Shown: one piece after another, positions 22,365 through 32,300 of the stretch | How positions within the stretch are numbered: position 1 is the first letter of the stretch | How the letters are laid out: the number at the start of each line of letters is the position of its first letter | IMG/VR virus record: IMGVR_UViG_3300025872_000064 | Span: 1-57,935 of that record | Source of the DNA: a virus | DNA length: 57,935 nucleotides | Reading direction: 5' to 3' (one strand) | Translations under genes and position numbers: made by a program | Notes under the pieces: model-generated | The model's input: only the letters and a program-made list of their open reading frames with translations | Told to the model about the DNA's origin: nothing | Databases searched by the model: none

Positions 22365-23521
22365 TATTCCGCCCCCGCAACGTGCATCGACACCAGGCCG
22401 CCCTCGGGGCGGTAGAGGAACGTCTCCATCGCCCGCCGTGAGCCGATGAACCCGTTCTCGGCGTGCCAGTCATCCGGCGGGCAGAGGGCCGGCGCTGTCC
22501 TCACGATCACGCCGTCGATCGTCTCGATGGGCCGTTGCCACTCTGCGGCCTGCGAGTGGTAGTGGCCTGTGTGCCACTCCCGGCAGACAGCGTTGCTCCA
22601 GTGACGCGGCTGCTCGAGCGCCATGATCTGGCCCAGTTTCCGCTTGGCCTTGTGGCCGTGGCAGAAGCCGATCAGGTTCTTACCGTGCGTCGCGTACTGC
22701 CGGCCTGTCCACGCCTCGGACACCGTGACGCGGCCGTCCTTGCGGAATCGCTCCATCAGCACCCGCTGGAATGCCCAGGACAGCGTCTCGTCGTGGTTTC
22801 CGTTGACCACCAGGACGTCCGTCGGCGCCGTTTCGGCCGACCGCTCGACGATCTCTAGGAGCGTGTCCCAGCCGATCTCGAGCATCTTCTGGAGCCGGCC
22901 GTCCCGCTCGAGTTGCGTGCCGGACGTCGTCTGCCCCTTGGGGTTGTCATAGTGCAGGAGGTCGCCAAGAAACGCGATCGTCCGGCGGGCCGGCTTCAAG
23001 GCGTCGCCGACGGCGAGAAGCTCGCCCGCTGCCTGCCGCACCACCTTCTCGGCGATGTAGAGATCGTAGTCCTCGGCCCCGGTGGTTCCGCGCCAGGCGT
23101 ATTTCCCGAAGTGGGCATCGGCCACGACCACGACTTGCCAGAGGCCACTGCGCTTCGACGGCTTCGGCACGGCCTTGCGGCGCAGGTCTTTCGTCGCCGC
23201 CTTGATCATCGCCTCGACGCACTCGCGGACCCCAGGCCCAGCCTTGGGCTTGAGCCTGACGAAGACGCGATGTAGTTCGATGCTGCCGCCGTTTCCGTCG
23301 CCGCACTCCCACTTGGTGGCTTCAGACGAGGCGACTTCGTATGCCTGCATATCCGCGCCGATATGCCGCAGGAGGTCTTCGACGGTCTTGATCCTTCGCG
23401 AGGTGCTTTTCGCCTCCAGCGTGTCGCCGTCCTGCCGCTGCGTGACCTGTTCGGAGTCCGCGGCCGGCGTTTCCGCAGGCAGCGACGAGATGATCGCCGC
23501 CTTCAGCCCCTTTGCAGCCAT
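22364..23521 (-). CDS. Calcineurin-like metallophosphoesterase
   Basis: 385 residues. Metal-binding motifs occur in order: VVADAHFG (DxH), FLGDLLHYDN (GD), VNGNHDE (GNHD), CHGH and GHYHS (GHxH). About 120 N-terminal residues are a separate helical region. Phage enzymes of this type act as DNA nucleases (SbcD/Mre11-like) or phosphatases. The lack of a partner ATPase makes a stand-alone nuclease or phosphatase more likely. Coupled to the deaminase gene. Confidence 0.88.
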   Translation of the reverse strand: MAAKGLKAAIISSLPAETPAADSEQVTQRQDGDTLEAKSTSRRIKTVEDLLRHIGADMQAYEVASSEATKWECGDGNGGSIELHRVFVRLKPKAGPGVRECVEAMIKAATKDLRRKAVPKPSKRSGLWQVVVVADAHFGKYAWRGTTGAEDYDLYIAEKVVRQAAGELLAVGDALKPARRTIAFLGDLLHYDNPKGQTTSGTQLERDGRLQKMLEIGWDTLLEIVERSAETAPTDVLVVNGNHDETLSWAFQRVLMERFRKDGRVTVSEAWTGRQYATHGKNLIGFCHGHKAKRKLGQIMALEQPRHWSNAVCREWHTGHYHSQAAEWQRPIETIDGVIVRTAPALCPPDDWHAENGFIGSRRAMETFLYRPEGGLVSMHVAGAE

Positions 23522-23838
23522 GCTTCGACTCCTGGGAATCCGATCTTGCAGATGTCGCGCTCGTTGAGTTGCTTGGCAATCGCCTTGGCGAGCGTGCGGC
23601 GAGGCGTCTTGATGGCGCCGGCCCGAAACTGCCGCTTGATCTCGTCCAGTTCCGCCCTGGCTTCCGGTGCCACGTTGTCGATCCAGTACCCGATGCCGTG
23701 GTAGGTGTCGGGGAGCGTGGCGACAACGGCGTCAAGCAGGCTCGTCGCGGAGGCTCCAGAGGACGCGGGAGATGTCGCGGGCGGCCTCGGTAACGTGTTC
23801 TTCGCTGGCCGTTGGGAACGAGACATGGATGCACTCAT
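23503..23838 (-). CDS. Hypothetical protein with helix-turn-helix-like C-terminus
   Basis: 111 residues as written, but the first ~38 overlap the metalloprotease gene and are low-complexity (Ser/Pro/Ala), so the true start may lie further in. The C-terminal region (DEIKRQFRAGAIKTPRRTLAKAIAKQLNERDI) looks like a small DNA-binding helical unit. No family is named. It precedes and overlaps the metallophosphoesterase by 19 bases. Confidence 0.5.
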   Translation of the reverse strand: MSASMSRSQRPAKNTLPRPPATSPASSGASATSLLDAVVATLPDTYHGIGYWIDNVAPEARAELDEIKRQFRAGAIKTPRRTLAKAIAKQLNERDICKIGFPGVEAWLQRG

Positions 23839-24016
23839 GCAGGATCGTCTCCAGGCGGGCGCGGCCCTTGAGCCGCTCGTCGATCAGAATCTTTCGCGGC
23901 ATCTTCGGGTTCTTCGCATCCGGCAAGTACGCCCACCCGGCCGCCCGCCCCCGCAGCCGCGTGAAGCGGAGGAGCCATCTGACGCCGTGGATCGTGAAGT
24001 GGTGGTCGCCGGCCAT
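23732..24016 (-). CDS. Small HExxH zinc metalloprotease-like protein
   Basis: 94 residues. TILHECIHVSF carries H60-E61-x2-H64, the zincin active site, and SEEHVTEAARDI may provide the third ligand (E72 or E73). The size fits a minimal SprT- or ImmA-like protease. In phages and islands such enzymes may cleave repressors, but no repressor is paired here. ATG 24016 sits only about 5 bases after a promoter -10-like GATATT, so the message may be leaderless. Substrate unknown. Confidence 0.65.
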   Translation of the reverse strand: MAGDHHFTIHGVRWLLRFTRLRGRAAGWAYLPDAKNPKMPRKILIDERLKGRARLETILHECIHVSFPTASEEHVTEAARDISRVLWSLRDEPA

Positions 24017-24020
24017 AGGT

Positions 24021-24050
24021 AATATCGTGACAAGTAGCCTAGGGGTTGTC
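24021..24050 (-). promoter_or_regulatory. Promoter-like element with CTAGGCTAC box
   Basis: Minus strand: GACAAC, 18 bases including CTAGGCTAC, then GATATT; box-to--10 distance is 7 bases as in the other copies. It lies immediately before the metalloprotease start codon. Confidence 0.55.
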
Positions 24051-24287
24051 CACGCCGATTCCGATGATTTTACCTAGTTTATTGAGCGCGGCTTGCCGTT
24101 CAGGACACCGGCACGGCGCCCCCGTGATCGCCGAAACTCGCTCCTTGGTAATGCCAACGGACTCCAAGCCGGCGGCGACGTAGTCTCCCAGGCCGCCGCG
24201 GCACTCTCGACGCTCCGTCCTGCCGCCCTCGGGGAGCGGGCGGCGGCAGATGACACACATCCTGCTGTTATAGATGCACCGGGCCAT
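24039..24287 (-). CDS. Small zinc-binding protein downstream of tail-tip protein
   Basis: 82 residues from ATG 24287 (TGATG overlap with the upstream stop). Cys pairs near the N-terminus (CVICRRPLP) and later (CRC) suggest a zinc ribbon. The C-terminal GLGDYVAAGLESVGITKERV...LNKLGKIIGI forms helices. It is coupled to the giant Gly-rich tail protein and may assist its assembly. Not a family I can name. Confidence 0.55.
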   Translation of the reverse strand: MARCIYNSRMCVICRRPLPEGGRTERRECRGGLGDYVAAGLESVGITKERVSAITGAPCRCPERQAALNKLGKIIGIGVDNP

Positions 24288-27200
24288 CACTCAATCCTGA
24301 AGGTGATGTCAGGAAAGCCGCACCGTCGCGTTCGCGTGAAATCGTATTGCACGGACGGCACTTGCGAATTGCAGTAGGCTTGCGTCGATGCCTGAAACGT
24401 ATCCCCTACTGCATGATCGTCTGTGTCCGCTGGCGGCTTGTAGCGGATCAGTTCCCACCCGTTCTCCTCGCTCACTTCTCCGCTGCACTCGACTGTGTCC
24501 AGCGGCTCCACGGTGGCAGTAATCGTCCTATTGAAATACTTTCCGCCAGAGATCAGCGTCACGCTGGCAAGGTGCGTGCGCTGCTTGTAAAACAAACCAC
24601 CGCCGTATATCTCGACGTCCTCAACAATCCCATTGTCGCTGTAGAGATAGCCACCAAACAAGATGTCGACGCTGACGATGGCGCCGCTTTCGTCGGTCGT
24701 GACCGTCGCGTAGGGGTTGTCATACTCTTGGTCGCCACCCGAGAAGATCACCTCGGCGCCATTCTCGTAGCCAGAACCTCCGTCAATGATCGTCACCGAC
24801 GATACCATCCAGTACCCTTCCTGGTACGTTTCCTGGAGGGTCGCCTCCAGCACGGCCCCGCTCCCGCCGGCAACGCTCAACGTGATCGTCGGCTCGACGC
24901 GCCCCGTGCGAAGCACGATCTCCGCCGCCTGGACTTCAGAATCATCTTCGCCAAGCACGATCGCGGCATATTGACCGTCTTCGTATCCCGTCCCGCCGTC
25001 CACGATTGTGACGGACGATATAGACCAGACGTCATTTTCAGAGTCATACGAGTACGCAAGCGTAAAGTTGCCGCTGCCGCCGATCGACAGCGTTGGCTGT
25101 TCGCGGTTGGGGGGCGATGCTGTTGCGATGGCTGGAATTGCCTCGACACCATCGGCGCCGGTAGCCGTGAAGTCCAGCCCAACAGGCTCGTAGTAGCCGG
25201 AGCCGCCGCTGATGATCGACACGGCAGACACATACCAGAACGGATTGCCACTGACGTCGGTGCCGGAAGCGAGCGAAACAGAGAACACGGCGTTCCCTGG
25301 TGGCGCCGTGGCGACGACCGTAGGCTGCGAGTAAGTGACCGTGGTCTTGTAGTTGCTGCGGCCGATGAGGATGCGTGGGTAGTAGGAATAGCCTGGATAG
25401 CCGGGAACGTCCTGAACGGCGATAGACGAAAGCGAGGCGCCACCCCGCACCAACCCTGGCGAAGACACAGATGCCGACTGAATGCCGCCATTTACAATCG
25501 TTGCCAGAAACGATGGCGTATTTACAACATGGCCGACAGAGAAGTTCGACAGCGTAAACGGCCAGTCGCCGTCCGCAAGTGTGGAGCCACCACCTGGCGA
25601 GTTTACTGAAACCGACGTCAGCGTGTAGTTGCCATTACCGGATGAAGTAAATCCAAATGACAGCGATGGCGGTTGGCTGAATCCAGCAACCCCATCAAAT
25701 GAAGTGGCAACCGGAGTCGAGTAGGTGTATTCGACGTCAGCGGGGACGAAGAACGTGTCATCTGTTCCGAGGTTGCCGTTTGCTGGTTGAACATACGCCT
25801 CGTCATCAAATACTTGCGGGACGTATAGGTTGCTCCCAGGCGATGTGATTGTGAATGACTCAAGCCACCACACAGGCTGCCCTGCAAGGTCTTCTGTTTG
25901 CTTGCAGACTGGCGTTAGCACTGGCTGGACTGCCGACGATGGCTGTGTTGGTTGCCAGATTGCCCACGTTCCGGTCGGCGGGACTCTGCTGAAAAGCCTT
26001 CTGGCCCATAACCTCTCGTCGTAGACCGTGCTGCTCGGGACAGACCATGTCATCCCATGATAGACGAAGACATACTCGCCCCCAGGCGTGTAGTCGACGG
26101 AGCGTATGTCTTCCGGCAACGACCGGCCCGCCGGCGAGCCAGTTCCAGCCGCTCCGCTCGTAGACGCCCTGATTGAAAGCGTCCTGTTTTCGCCGTATCT
26201 GTATGTTGTTGGCGGTGTGGTGTTTGTCTGGTTCAGCGAGCCTCCGCAGCCAATACACGGTGCCAGCGGGTAGTCTTCGCTTTCTGTTGCAGAGCAGAAT
26301 CCGAAGTCGATGGCAGTGAAGCACTCCCCGCCAACGAAGTTGAGTCCGATCTCGCCAGACTGCTGCCACATGATGTAGGCAGTGGCCTCGGCCCCAGAGC
26401 CACCGCCGCCTGAAAATGACAGCGCAGGAGGTGCCGAGTAGGAGCCGCCAGACTGGACGCCGACGCTGTAAACGCCGCCAGGCGTGAAATGCGGCGTTGC
26501 CGTAGCGCCAGCCCCACCACCGCCGGAGATTGCCACGGTCGGCCACCCGATCGGGATCGCGCCGCTCGCATTTCTGTAGAGTCCAGGATTCGTGACAACG
26601 ATTTCCGCGACAGAGCCAGAAACCGTCAGCGTGCCGGCCGCGCCGCTTCCGCCACCACCCTCAAAGGCGAGCGGTGCATTGAGCGGATAGCCAGACCCGC
26701 CAGATTGAATCGACACAGAGGCCACGCGGTAGCGGAGAACGGCGACTGCGGCGGCGCCTGTGCCGCCGCCGCCGGAGATCGTGACGGTTGGCGCCGACGT
26801 ATATCCAGAGCCACCGATGACCACCGTCACCACAGTGACTGCCCCATCCGGCGAGATGGACGCCGTTGCAGAACAACCAGAGCCGCCGCCGCCAGATACA
26901 GAGACTGTCGGCGCTGACGTGTAGCCGCTGCCGCCGCTGGCGATTTCGATGGCGTAGACATACCCGGACATGACGGCGGTTGCTTCTAGGCCGGAGCCGA
27001 CGCTGGCCGAAACTGTTGGCGGCGAAGTGTAAAGCGAGCCGCCGTTGGTGACGACAGCCGCCGTTCCGCCACCGCGAACGACAGCAGTCGCCGCAGCCGC
27101 TGTCACCGCCACGCCGCCGGAGATCGTCACGGTCGGGGGCGATGTGTAGCCAGAGCCTCCGCTCGTGACCTCTACTGACTGAAGCGACTGTCGCACTTCG

Positions 27201-27466
27201 GCAGTAAACGTCGCCGTGCCACTGGACGGCGCAAGAGTAGGGGCCGAGGTGTAGCCGCTGCCTGGGGTGTCCAAGGTGACAGCGATGACTGGCGACACGC
27301 CGCCTGCCGGCTGACAGTCAGTTGTGACGGCCCCGTAGTTCCCCTCGGACGCGGCAATCGTCTCGCCGCCATCGCCGCCGTACTCAAGCGACGCTATGAG
27401 CCGCGTGTGCGACCGGTCGGTGCATTTTGAGCAACCGCCGCAGCACGGCGAGCAACCGAACAGCAT
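24287..27466 (-). CDS. Giant Gly/Ser-rich tail-tip or fibre protein with repeats
   Basis: 1059 residues. The N-terminus has a Cys cluster (CSPCCGGCSKC). Residues about 70-370 are tandem units of roughly 30 residues built on SGGSGYTSAPTVTISGGGG, and shorter relatives (DGGTGYEDG, DGGSGYENG) recur to residue ~960. Such beta-prism or beta-helix repeats are typical of phage fibres and host-binding proteins. It follows the tail operon. Codon use is more AT-rich than in neighbouring genes. Expected to lie at the tail tip. Confidence 0.7.
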   Translation of the reverse strand: MLFGCSPCCGGCSKCTDRSHTRLIASLEYGGDGGETIAASEGNYGAVTTDCQPAGGVSPVIAVTLDTPGSGYTSAPTLAPSSGTATFTAEVRQSLQSVEVTSGGSGYTSPPTVTISGGVAVTAAAATAVVRGGGTAAVVTNGGSLYTSPPTVSASVGSGLEATAVMSGYVYAIEIASGGSGYTSAPTVSVSGGGGSGCSATASISPDGAVTVVTVVIGGSGYTSAPTVTISGGGGTGAAAVAVLRYRVASVSIQSGGSGYPLNAPLAFEGGGGSGAAGTLTVSGSVAEIVVTNPGLYRNASGAIPIGWPTVAISGGGGAGATATPHFTPGGVYSVGVQSGGSYSAPPALSFSGGGGSGAEATAYIMWQQSGEIGLNFVGGECFTAIDFGFCSATESEDYPLAPCIGCGGSLNQTNTTPPTTYRYGENRTLSIRASTSGAAGTGSPAGRSLPEDIRSVDYTPGGEYVFVYHGMTWSVPSSTVYDERLWARRLFSRVPPTGTWAIWQPTQPSSAVQPVLTPVCKQTEDLAGQPVWWLESFTITSPGSNLYVPQVFDDEAYVQPANGNLGTDDTFFVPADVEYTYSTPVATSFDGVAGFSQPPSLSFGFTSSGNGNYTLTSVSVNSPGGGSTLADGDWPFTLSNFSVGHVVNTPSFLATIVNGGIQSASVSSPGLVRGGASLSSIAVQDVPGYPGYSYYPRILIGRSNYKTTVTYSQPTVVATAPPGNAVFSVSLASGTDVSGNPFWYVSAVSIISGGSGYYEPVGLDFTATGADGVEAIPAIATASPPNREQPTLSIGGSGNFTLAYSYDSENDVWSISSVTIVDGGTGYEDGQYAAIVLGEDDSEVQAAEIVLRTGRVEPTITLSVAGGSGAVLEATLQETYQEGYWMVSSVTIIDGGSGYENGAEVIFSGGDQEYDNPYATVTTDESGAIVSVDILFGGYLYSDNGIVEDVEIYGGGLFYKQRTHLASVTLISGGKYFNRTITATVEPLDTVECSGEVSEENGWELIRYKPPADTDDHAVGDTFQASTQAYCNSQVPSVQYDFTRTRRCGFPDITFRIE

Positions 27467-27826
27467 CTAGCACTCCGCGACGACGAGGTAGTAAGAGCCG
27501 GTCTGCCCGCGCTGGATACCGACCCACTTGTTCGCGGGGACGTCGCCCCAGTGGTTCACGCAGTCCTCCAGCGTCTCATCGCTGCTTGTCTCGTTCGGCG
27601 GCGTGCCGTCCTCATAGAGTGGGATCGTCATCACCGTGTTCTTCGTCCAAGTGGCCGTGGTCTTGCCGATGCGGAGGCGGTAGCCGCTACCGCCGCCCTC
27701 GTCCTCAAACCGCGTCGGTATCCGCGAAAGCCCTGCTTGGTACGGCATCGAGTCGACGCGCTTCACCACGCTGATGATGCGGTCTGTCAGGACTGGGCCG
27801 AATTGGTAGGACTTGTTTTCAGCCAT
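27467..27826 (-). CDS. Tail-associated hypothetical protein
   Basis: 119 residues, mostly beta (MAENKSYQFGPVLTDRIISV... GSYYLVVAEC). No named family. It lies between the large tail protein (downstream) and a tail structural protein (upstream); its start overlaps the latter's stop by one base. A virion tail component is the likely role from position. Confidence 0.6.
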   Translation of the reverse strand: MAENKSYQFGPVLTDRIISVVKRVDSMPYQAGLSRIPTRFEDEGGGSGYRLRIGKTTATWTKNTVMTIPLYEDGTPPNETSSDETLEDCVNHWGDVPANKWVGIQRGQTGSYYLVVAEC

Positions 27827-28953
27827 CAGACTATGTCGAAGATGCGGACGCCCATGTTGACGAAATTGGGGCCGAATGGAATGGCGTCTTGGGTCAAATA
27901 TCGCTCGGTTAGAACTGGCTCCTCTCCGGCCGGTGGGTTCTGGACGTCCCGCGGCGTGCCGTCAAGGTTGAGCGCGACTGGCTGTGCGGAAGGCCGCTGT
28001 GTAACGGCGCCTTCAGGGCTGCTTATCAGAACCCTTGCGCGCATCTTCTTTCCTTGCGAGTCCTTGGCAAGTTCCGGGGCGTTCGGCCAACCTTTGACCT
28101 TAGAGTCGATGATCTCAAGGTTCAGTGCGCCGTTGTCGACTCCGGCCTCATTCACGCGGTCGTTTTTGATGTTGAATCCCTCGAGCAACTGCTCGGTCCA
28201 CCAACCGCCGTTAGTCTTAATGGAGAACTCATACGTTCTCTGAAATCCACGATAAATCGCTGTCCCGTGAGATTCGACAACAGGGCGTACCGAGATGTTT
28301 CGGAGCATACAAGTGTATTTGTTGATCTGTAGCCCAAGAAACGTGAACTGGTCGCTGTTGACCTTCCCGGAGTCGTCAAGGCGGCGGGTTGGGTAGTTGT
28401 CGAACTGCTCGATGTTGATCGAGATGATCGGCACCAACATAGAGACGCCGTCGTATCTGTCTCCGACTGGATTTAGTGGCGGTTTTGGGGCTTCCAGTAC
28501 GTCCTCAAACGCACCAACGCCGAGAAAGCCGTTTCCGAAGGCACCCGGCCGACGCCCAGGCACCCAGACCTGTCCGATCTTTCGCCACGACTTCGTCGGC
28601 ACCTCCATCAACGACGATGTGATGCTGTATTGCGCCGGCCTGATGTCAGGCGGCTCCTTGTTCGGGTCATTGCCAGGGTCGGCACCAGGCGTGGTGCGGT
28701 AGTTGGCAGTGACGATGCGGACGACGCGGGAGTCGCCTTCTGCCTTTTCCGAGATAGAGACGCACGGGAGTTGCGTGTTTACGGGGTGCGTGTCGCCGAT
28801 GTAGACGCCGATCTCCTTCTGGACGTCATACGCTTCCGCAGGGGACTGGAGGATGACCCGCCATGTCCGCACAGAGACGTCAGCCAACTGGCCGCCGTCT
28901 ACGGAGCGGCTGTTCTCGTTGCCGGACGTTATTTCCTTGACTAACTTCGGCAT
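27826..28953 (-). CDS. Tail structural protein (distal tail/baseplate candidate)
   Basis: 375 residues. No specific domain is recognised, but position (after tape measure, before fibres) and size fit a distal tail or baseplate hub component. Regions such as RTWRVILQSPAEAYDVQKEIGVYIGD and FEFSIKTNGGWW-like strands suggest beta domains. It ends FGPNFVNMGVRIFDIV. Codon use is less GC-rich than in the capsid genes. Confidence 0.6.
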   Translation of the reverse strand: MPKLVKEITSGNENSRSVDGGQLADVSVRTWRVILQSPAEAYDVQKEIGVYIGDTHPVNTQLPCVSISEKAEGDSRVVRIVTANYRTTPGADPGNDPNKEPPDIRPAQYSITSSLMEVPTKSWRKIGQVWVPGRRPGAFGNGFLGVGAFEDVLEAPKPPLNPVGDRYDGVSMLVPIISINIEQFDNYPTRRLDDSGKVNSDQFTFLGLQINKYTCMLRNISVRPVVESHGTAIYRGFQRTYEFSIKTNGGWWTEQLLEGFNIKNDRVNEAGVDNGALNLEIIDSKVKGWPNAPELAKDSQGKKMRARVLISSPEGAVTQRPSAQPVALNLDGTPRDVQNPPAGEEPVLTERYLTQDAIPFGPNFVNMGVRIFDIV

Positions 28954-28956
28954 CGA

Positions 28957-29325
28957 CTAGCCCTCCAGGATGTCGACTCGGAGCCGCGTGCCGGCGACGC
29001 CGACGGCCTGATAGTCGACGCCTGTAGTCAATCGGAACAACTGCGGCTCGCCGGCCTTGATGGTCGTGAATGGGGCGAACGAGCCGCCGGCCGTGATCCC
29101 GACCTGGGCGGTCGCCGAGGTCGCGGTCGACAGGTTTCGAACGAACGCGATGCCGACCGCCGACAGGTTCGCCGTCGAGATGCTGACGGCGTTCGTCGAC
29201 AGCGTGTAGGTGTCGGACTTGAGTCCGGCGATGCCCATGTCTGCCGTCACGCCGGAGGCGTTGACCTGACTCACCAGGAAGCCCTTGTTGACGTTGAGCG
29301 TGATACCGTAAGAAATATCTGCCAT
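28957..29325 (-). CDS. Small beta-structured virion protein (KNxST family)
   Basis: 122 residues. The segment VGIAFVRNLSTATSATAQVG and the later FRLTTGVDYQAVGVAGTRLRVDIL match the pattern of the proteins at 36252-36758 and 36763-37248 (strand, R/KNxST turn, then a hydrophobic platform and C-terminal strand). These look like diverged copies of one small beta-sandwich used several times in the particle. Located directly after the tape measure. Confidence 0.6.
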   Translation of the reverse strand: MADISYGITLNVNKGFLVSQVNASGVTADMGIAGLKSDTYTLSTNAVSISTANLSAVGIAFVRNLSTATSATAQVGITAGGSFAPFTTIKAGEPQLFRLTTGVDYQAVGVAGTRLRVDILEG

Positions 29326-29327
29326 GT

Positions 29328-32300
29328 TTATCCTCTGATTTCCACGACGTCTGCACCGGCCTGTTCGTTGATCGCGTCGATGACGCCTTGCAGCAAATCC
29401 GACTGCTTCTGAAGTTCGACGAGGTTGACGTCCCTGTTTGGATCGTCGCCGCGGAGGAGTCGATTGAGTTCCCGGTTCCCCTCCATCGTCTGAGCGTCGG
29501 CCACGTTGAGCGCCGCCCGCGACGGCCCCTGGAGCATCGCGTTGAGTCGCTCCTCGCGGAAGCCGGCGAGCATCGGGGCGACTTGCTGCATCTGCTGCTC
29601 GGCAAGGCGGTTGAGGGCGGCGTTGCGGCCAGCGACGTCGGCAACGAACCGCTGGCCTTGCAGTTCGACCGTGAACGCCTCGGTTATGTCCCTCGCGCTC
29701 TGTTCGACCTCTCGCCTTGCTCGCTGCGCAGGCGTCATCGCGAGTTCGCGACCACGATCGCCTGACGCTGCCCGCTCCGCACGGCGCGTCATGTCGTCTC
29801 GCCGCTGGCGGGCAGCCTGAACTTCTGGGTTGTTGTTGACGTCGGCGTTGATGCTCGCCTCAAGCCGCCGCCTCTCCTCGCGAGCCGCAGCGCGTTCCTC
29901 GGCCGTTCCGCCTCGAGTGCCGTCGGCTCCGACGCCGTTCGCTGGCGCGGCCAGCATACTGTCGATTTCGCGGAGTCGCTTGAACCTCTTGTCTCCGTTC
30001 CTGACAGCGTCCTGCTCCATCTTTTCGACGGCCGACGCTCGCTTGTCTTCAAACTCCTTCTGCGCTTTTCGCGCCTCCTCCAGGTCGCGCTCTGCCCTTG
30101 TCCTCTGCGCCCCAGTCGCGTTCGTCCCTTGCGCGACGTCCTCGCGCCTGGCCTGCTCGGCCCGCTGCTCGAGCGTCGCGACGTCCTGCGCGACGGACTC
30201 CGACAACCTTGCGAGTTCGGAGCCGAACGTCTTCACGGCCGCGGCGGCGTCGCGGAGAGCGTTGATATGGGCCTTGATGGCGTTGATGTCATTGTTGAGC
30301 GCCCTGGCCTCTTCGACGCGGCCTGCCTGGGCGGCCTCGCCTGCGGCCTTCTGTAACTGGGCCAGTGACTCGGCAAATGCGGCAATCTCGTCCTCGATGC
30401 CACTCGCGCCGACGACGCCATCAAATGCCGAGGCAATGTCGGCCTGGGCGGCGTTCATGGCGTCCGCGATCCGCAGAGCTTCTCTGCTGATTCTGGCGGC
30501 GAGTTTGTCGGCTTCGATTTGCTGAACCTGCGTCAGCAGTTGTTCGCGGAGTTGCTGAAGCGGAAGGATGATTGAACCTTCTGCACCTCGCTGAACAAGT
30601 TCGTCGATTCTTGCCTGAAGAGCGCGGAGTGCATCTTGCGGAGACTGTCCGAGGTTTTGCAGATTGGCGACTTGTTGCTCTGCTCTCGCAGAGCCACCGC
30701 CCATCGTCAGAATCCCGGCTTCCGCTCTGTAGTTAGCCGCCAGCGTGTCAATCACCTGGCTGCGAATACTTCCGCGAGCACGACGCTCCGCATCGCTTAC
30801 GGCCCTCCGCTCTTCTTGCCGCTGCCGCTCTTGTGCTGCCTGAAGTTGCAACCTAGCGCGAACTTGCTGCTCGGGGCTTGTAGCGCTGCCCAATTCTCGC
30901 TCAAACCTTGCGACGTCTCCACGCGCTGCCGCAACGCCGATGTCAACGGACTGAACTCGTTGCTCTCGTGCCTGTCGCTGTTGCTGCTGAATCTCTTCGA
31001 CTTGGCGGCGAATGGAGGCATTTCTCTGCCCACGCTGCGACAGGCCAGCGTCCTGAACGGCCTCCGCGACCTTCTTGTAGGACTCTGCTAGGGCGTCGAC
31101 AACTCGCTTTTGGTCGGCGAGCGCTGCGCTCAACGACTTCGTCTGGTCTTCGGTCTTTCGGCCGTTGTTGTACCAGTTGATCAAGGCCGCGACGAGTTGC
31201 GCGCCGATGGCTGTAGAGATGCCAACAATAAGTCCAGTTGTACCTCCGAGTACGAAGCCAAGCTGCGAGATGTTGTTGCCAGCAGCACGCACTCGCTGAT
31301 CAAGGCCACCAGTAACGCTGAAGAAGTCTTCGATGGCGAACGCCGCCTGCTGGATGGCAAGGCCAGCCCTATCCCCGAAGCCACGCGCGACGTCGCCGGC
31401 TCGCCGGAAGTCTTCGGCGAATCGGCCAGGTCGCACGCCTTCCGCAGCCGCGGCGGTGCGGATCAATTCCTGCCGGGTTCTCGCAACGTCTGCCGCGGCC
31501 TGCTCCGCGCTGTCTGCCGTCCCAGAGAAAGCGCGGAATGCCGCCTGTCTGTAAGCCTCAAGAGCGGCGACGGCCGGGCCTCGCTGCTCGGCAGTCAGCC
31601 GAGACAGTCTGTTCTGGACGAACTCGATCTGCGATCCGACGGAGCGAAGTTGCCGCTCGTCGATGCCCAGCGACAGGCCGGCGACGCCCTCGCCACCGAA
31701 GTTTTGCAGAAACTGCTGGCCGATGTCTCGGCGGCTGTTGAGCGCAGCCTGGATGGCTTGCGTCTCCTGCTGAACTCGCCGCAGTTGGTCAGCCGTAAAA
31801 CCGACGCCGGCGCGGCCGAGGTTTTGCCACCGCGTCGTGAGGTTGTCGACAACCGGGCCAAGCGATCCAGCCAAGTCAGGCAGTTCGCGGAGTTGATTGC
31901 GGACGGCGGTGATCTCACCACCGACTCGGTCAAGGAACGCCTGCTGCGGGTTGACGCGAGACGCTGCCCCCTGATTCGACAACAGGTCCGAACCACGCTG
32001 GTCGACGTTGAGGAACCTAGAAGCTGCTTCGGCCCGCCGCTGGGCGTCGGCAAGTGCCTCCGTCCGAACCCGCGCGTCCTCAAGTAGTTGCAGATAGGCG
32101 CGGACGTCCGTCTGCTGGCCCTCGTTCGCGATGAGGTTCGACTCACGCTGGTCGACAACAAGGAAACGTGATGCAGCCTCGGCCCGCCGCTGGGCATCGG
32201 CCAGTGCTTCCGTTCTGGCCCGCGCCTGCTCAAGCAGTTGGATGTATTCGCGAATGTCCTGCTGCTGGCCCTCGTTCGCGATGAGGTTCGACTCGCGCTG

